Assembly (NCBI GenBank): GCA_030671565.1 | Contig: DAOVIC010000118.1 | Location: 1 to 5,503 of the forward strand | Length of the DNA: 5,503 nucleotides | Direction of reading: 5' to 3' | Source of the DNA: Anaerohalosphaeraceae bacterium | GTDB taxonomy: Bacteria; Planctomycetota; Phycisphaerae; Sedimentisphaerales; Anaerohalosphaeraceae | Shown: in pieces, positions 4,170 through 5,503 of the stretch | Numbering within the stretch: the stretch's first letter is position 1 | Layout of the letters: every line of letters begins with the position of its first letter | Made by a program: the position numbers and the translations under genes | Notes under the pieces: model-generated | What the model saw: the letters and a program-made list of their open reading frames with translations, nothing else | Database searches by the model: none | What the model was told of the DNA's origin: nothing

Positions 4170-5503
4170 ATGTACCCGTCAGTAAAAACGCAGGCTCTTC
4201 TGCTCTTATCCCTGATCGCCGTGCTTTCCGCATCGGTCGCCGCACATGATCCCGCCAATACCTACCAGAAATCCGTCATCCTTATTAAAAGCGTTTCTCA
4301 GGATTTTGACTACGCCACACCCTGGAAACAAACCGCGATGGCTTCCGGCGTAGGCTCCGGTTTTGTTATTTCCGAAAACTCCATCCTTACCAACGCCCAC
4401 AACGTAAGCAACAGCAAATACGTCGAGCTGAAAAAACAGGGCCTGCCCCAGCGTTACCTCGCCCGCGTCGCCTACATCGGACACGACTGCGACCTGGCGA
4501 TCCTCACCGCGCAGGATCCGGCCTTTTTCAACGATACCGTCCCGCTGGAGCTTGGGCCGATCCCCACTGCAAACTCCACCGTACGAACATACGGATTTCC
4601 AATGGGCGGAAGGCACATCTCCGTCACCGAAGGAGTGGTCTCACGAATACAGATGGACGTCTACTCGCATAGCCGCGCAGATAGACACCTCGTCGTCCAG
4701 ACAGATGCCGCGATAAACCCCGGAAACTCAGGCGGACCGGTAATGCAGGACGGAAAGGTCGTCGGCGTCGCATTCCAGGGACTAAGAGCTGCAGACAACA
4801 TCGGCTACATGATACCCACCACCGTAATACAACACTTCCTCGACGATACCGCCGACGGCACATACGACGGTTTCGGTTCGATGGGCTTTAGCTTCTTCCC
4901 GGCCCTCCATTCCGAAAGCTACCACCAGTACCTGAACCTCCCGCCCGACCAGCAGGGCGTCGTGGTACTCAACACCATGCTCAACAGTTCCGTCGAAAAT
5001 ATCTTCGAGCCCGAAGACGTCATCACAAAACTTGACGACTACGACATCGACAACGACGGAATGGTAAACGTCTACGGACTGACCCTGCATATGTCCGAAA
5101 TCATCGAACAAAAGCAGATCGGCGATACCATCGGCATAACCCTTTACCGCAACGGCCGGGAGCAAACCGCAACGGCAACCGTCGCGGTCAATCGCCCTCC
5201 GCTACCGTACTGGAGGCAGTTCGACGAAAAACCCAGGTACTACCTTTACGCGGGCCTTACCTTCGTACCCCTAAGCAGAAACTATCTGGAAACGTGGGGG
5301 CAGGAATGGGCATCGGAAATCCCCTTCCGACTGAAATACCTCTTCGCGAACTCCATACAGCTGAACAAGTCAAAAGAAAGAAAAGAATATGTCGTCATGT
5401 CCGAGATGCTTCCCGATGAAGTAAACTCATACTCCAAAAGATACCTCAACAGCGTGGTCGAAACGGTAAACGGGGTCGCGATAAATACGCTTGCCGACCT
5501 TAA
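4170..5503 (+). CDS. Secreted Deg/HtrA-type serine protease with PDZ domains, plant DEG9/DEG2-like, C-terminus cut off
   Basis: A trypsin-fold (S1C) serine protease for protein quality control, predicted to be exported. Codons run open from ATG 4170 to the window end (444 residues). A Sec signal peptide covers residues 1-25: K6, hydrophobic ALLLLSLIAVLSASVA, and a V-A-A cleavage site before H26. The catalytic triad is intact: H77 in LTNAHNV, D108 in HDCDLAIL, and S187 in INPGNSGGP. A PDZ domain follows at about 235-340, and a second PDZ-like (PDZ-C) region begins near 355 (YYLYAGLTFVPLS, then VVETVNGVAINTL). The conserved blocks TVRTYGFPMGG, ISVTEGVVSRI, GVAFQ, NIGYMIPT and AGLTFVPLS match plant DEG9/DEG2/DEG10 more closely than E. 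coli DegP. Plant relatives continue for some tens of residues past the visible end. AAGGAG at 4156-4161 supports the start. It has its own promoter candidate and is not tied to the cupin gene. Confidence 0.93.
   Translation, partial: MYPSVKTQALLLLSLIAVLSASVAAHDPANTYQKSVILIKSVSQDFDYATPWKQTAMASGVGSGFVISENSILTNAHNVSNSKYVELKKQGLPQRYLARVAYIGHDCDLAILTAQDPAFFNDTVPLELGPIPTANSTVRTYGFPMGGRHISVTEGVVSRIQMDVYSHSRADRHLVVQTDAAINPGNSGGPVMQDGKVVGVAFQGLRAADNIGYMIPTTVIQHFLDDTADGTYDGFGSMGFSFFPALHSESYHQYLNLPPDQQGVVVLNTMLNSSVENIFEPEDVITKLDDYDIDNDGMVNVYGLTLHMSEIIEQKQIGDTIGITLYRNGREQTATATVAVNRPPLPYWRQFDEKPRYYLYAGLTFVPLSRNYLETWGQEWASEIPFRLKYLFANSIQLNKSKERKEYVVMSEMLPDEVNSYSKRYLNSVVETVNGVAINTLADL

Noticed and set aside
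4206..5165. Minus-strand frames opposite the protease, some over 120 codons
   Set aside because: They are antisense shadows of a gene with an intact catalytic triad and signal peptide; their translations are Val/Gly/Arg-rich with no recognisable motif.

Overview
The window looks like bacterial chromosome of roughly balanced GC content with no mobile-element signal. Two gene blocks diverge from an intergenic region at about 2664-2793. My best guess at the source is a member of the PVC group, possibly an anaerobic planctomycete of the Phycisphaerae/Sedimentisphaerales type. That guess rests on the gene mix (a plant-like Deg protease, a DUF3859-type protein, a long-form PurC, small one-domain genes) and on general impression. 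It is inference and not shown by any marker gene.

The left half is read on the minus strand in the order HD-domain hydrolase (2663-1854), purC (1775-882) and an MFS transporter (872 to beyond position 1). The HD gene has a moderate promoter in the divergent region. purC has a better one (TTGACA, 17 bp, TAGGAT) whose -35 box contains the HD gene's stop codon. The transporter has no promoter I can see. It begins nine bases after the purC stop at a TTG codon and is probably co-translated with purC. It resembles the fosmidomycin-resistance (Fsr) branch of the MFS and loses its C-terminus at the window edge.

The right half is read on the plus strand. It holds a DUF3859-like protein (2794-3213), a 72-residue SAP-like/cysteine-cluster protein (3394-3612), a 93-residue cupin of the Cupin_3/DUF861 type (3704-3985), and a secreted Deg/HtrA-type serine protease with PDZ domains that resembles plant DEG9/DEG2/DEG10 (4170 to beyond 5503). 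Three of the four have their own candidate promoter, so this looks like a row of separately transcribed genes and not an operon.

The points most worth a second look are: (1) the DUF3859-like gene seems to be leaderless, with a perfect extended -10 element placing +1 on the A of the ATG; (2) the 180-bp leader of the SAP-like gene can form a 9-bp helix over its Shine-Dalgarno plus competing hairpins, a riboswitch-like or attenuator-like layout; (3) a 10-bp word, GGCGGCGATG, is shared by the purC promoter and the divergent control region; (4) the periplasmic/secreted protease belongs to a subfamily best known from plant organelles. No CRISPR array, tRNA, rRNA or insertion sequence was seen. No intergenic stretch exceeds 300 bases.
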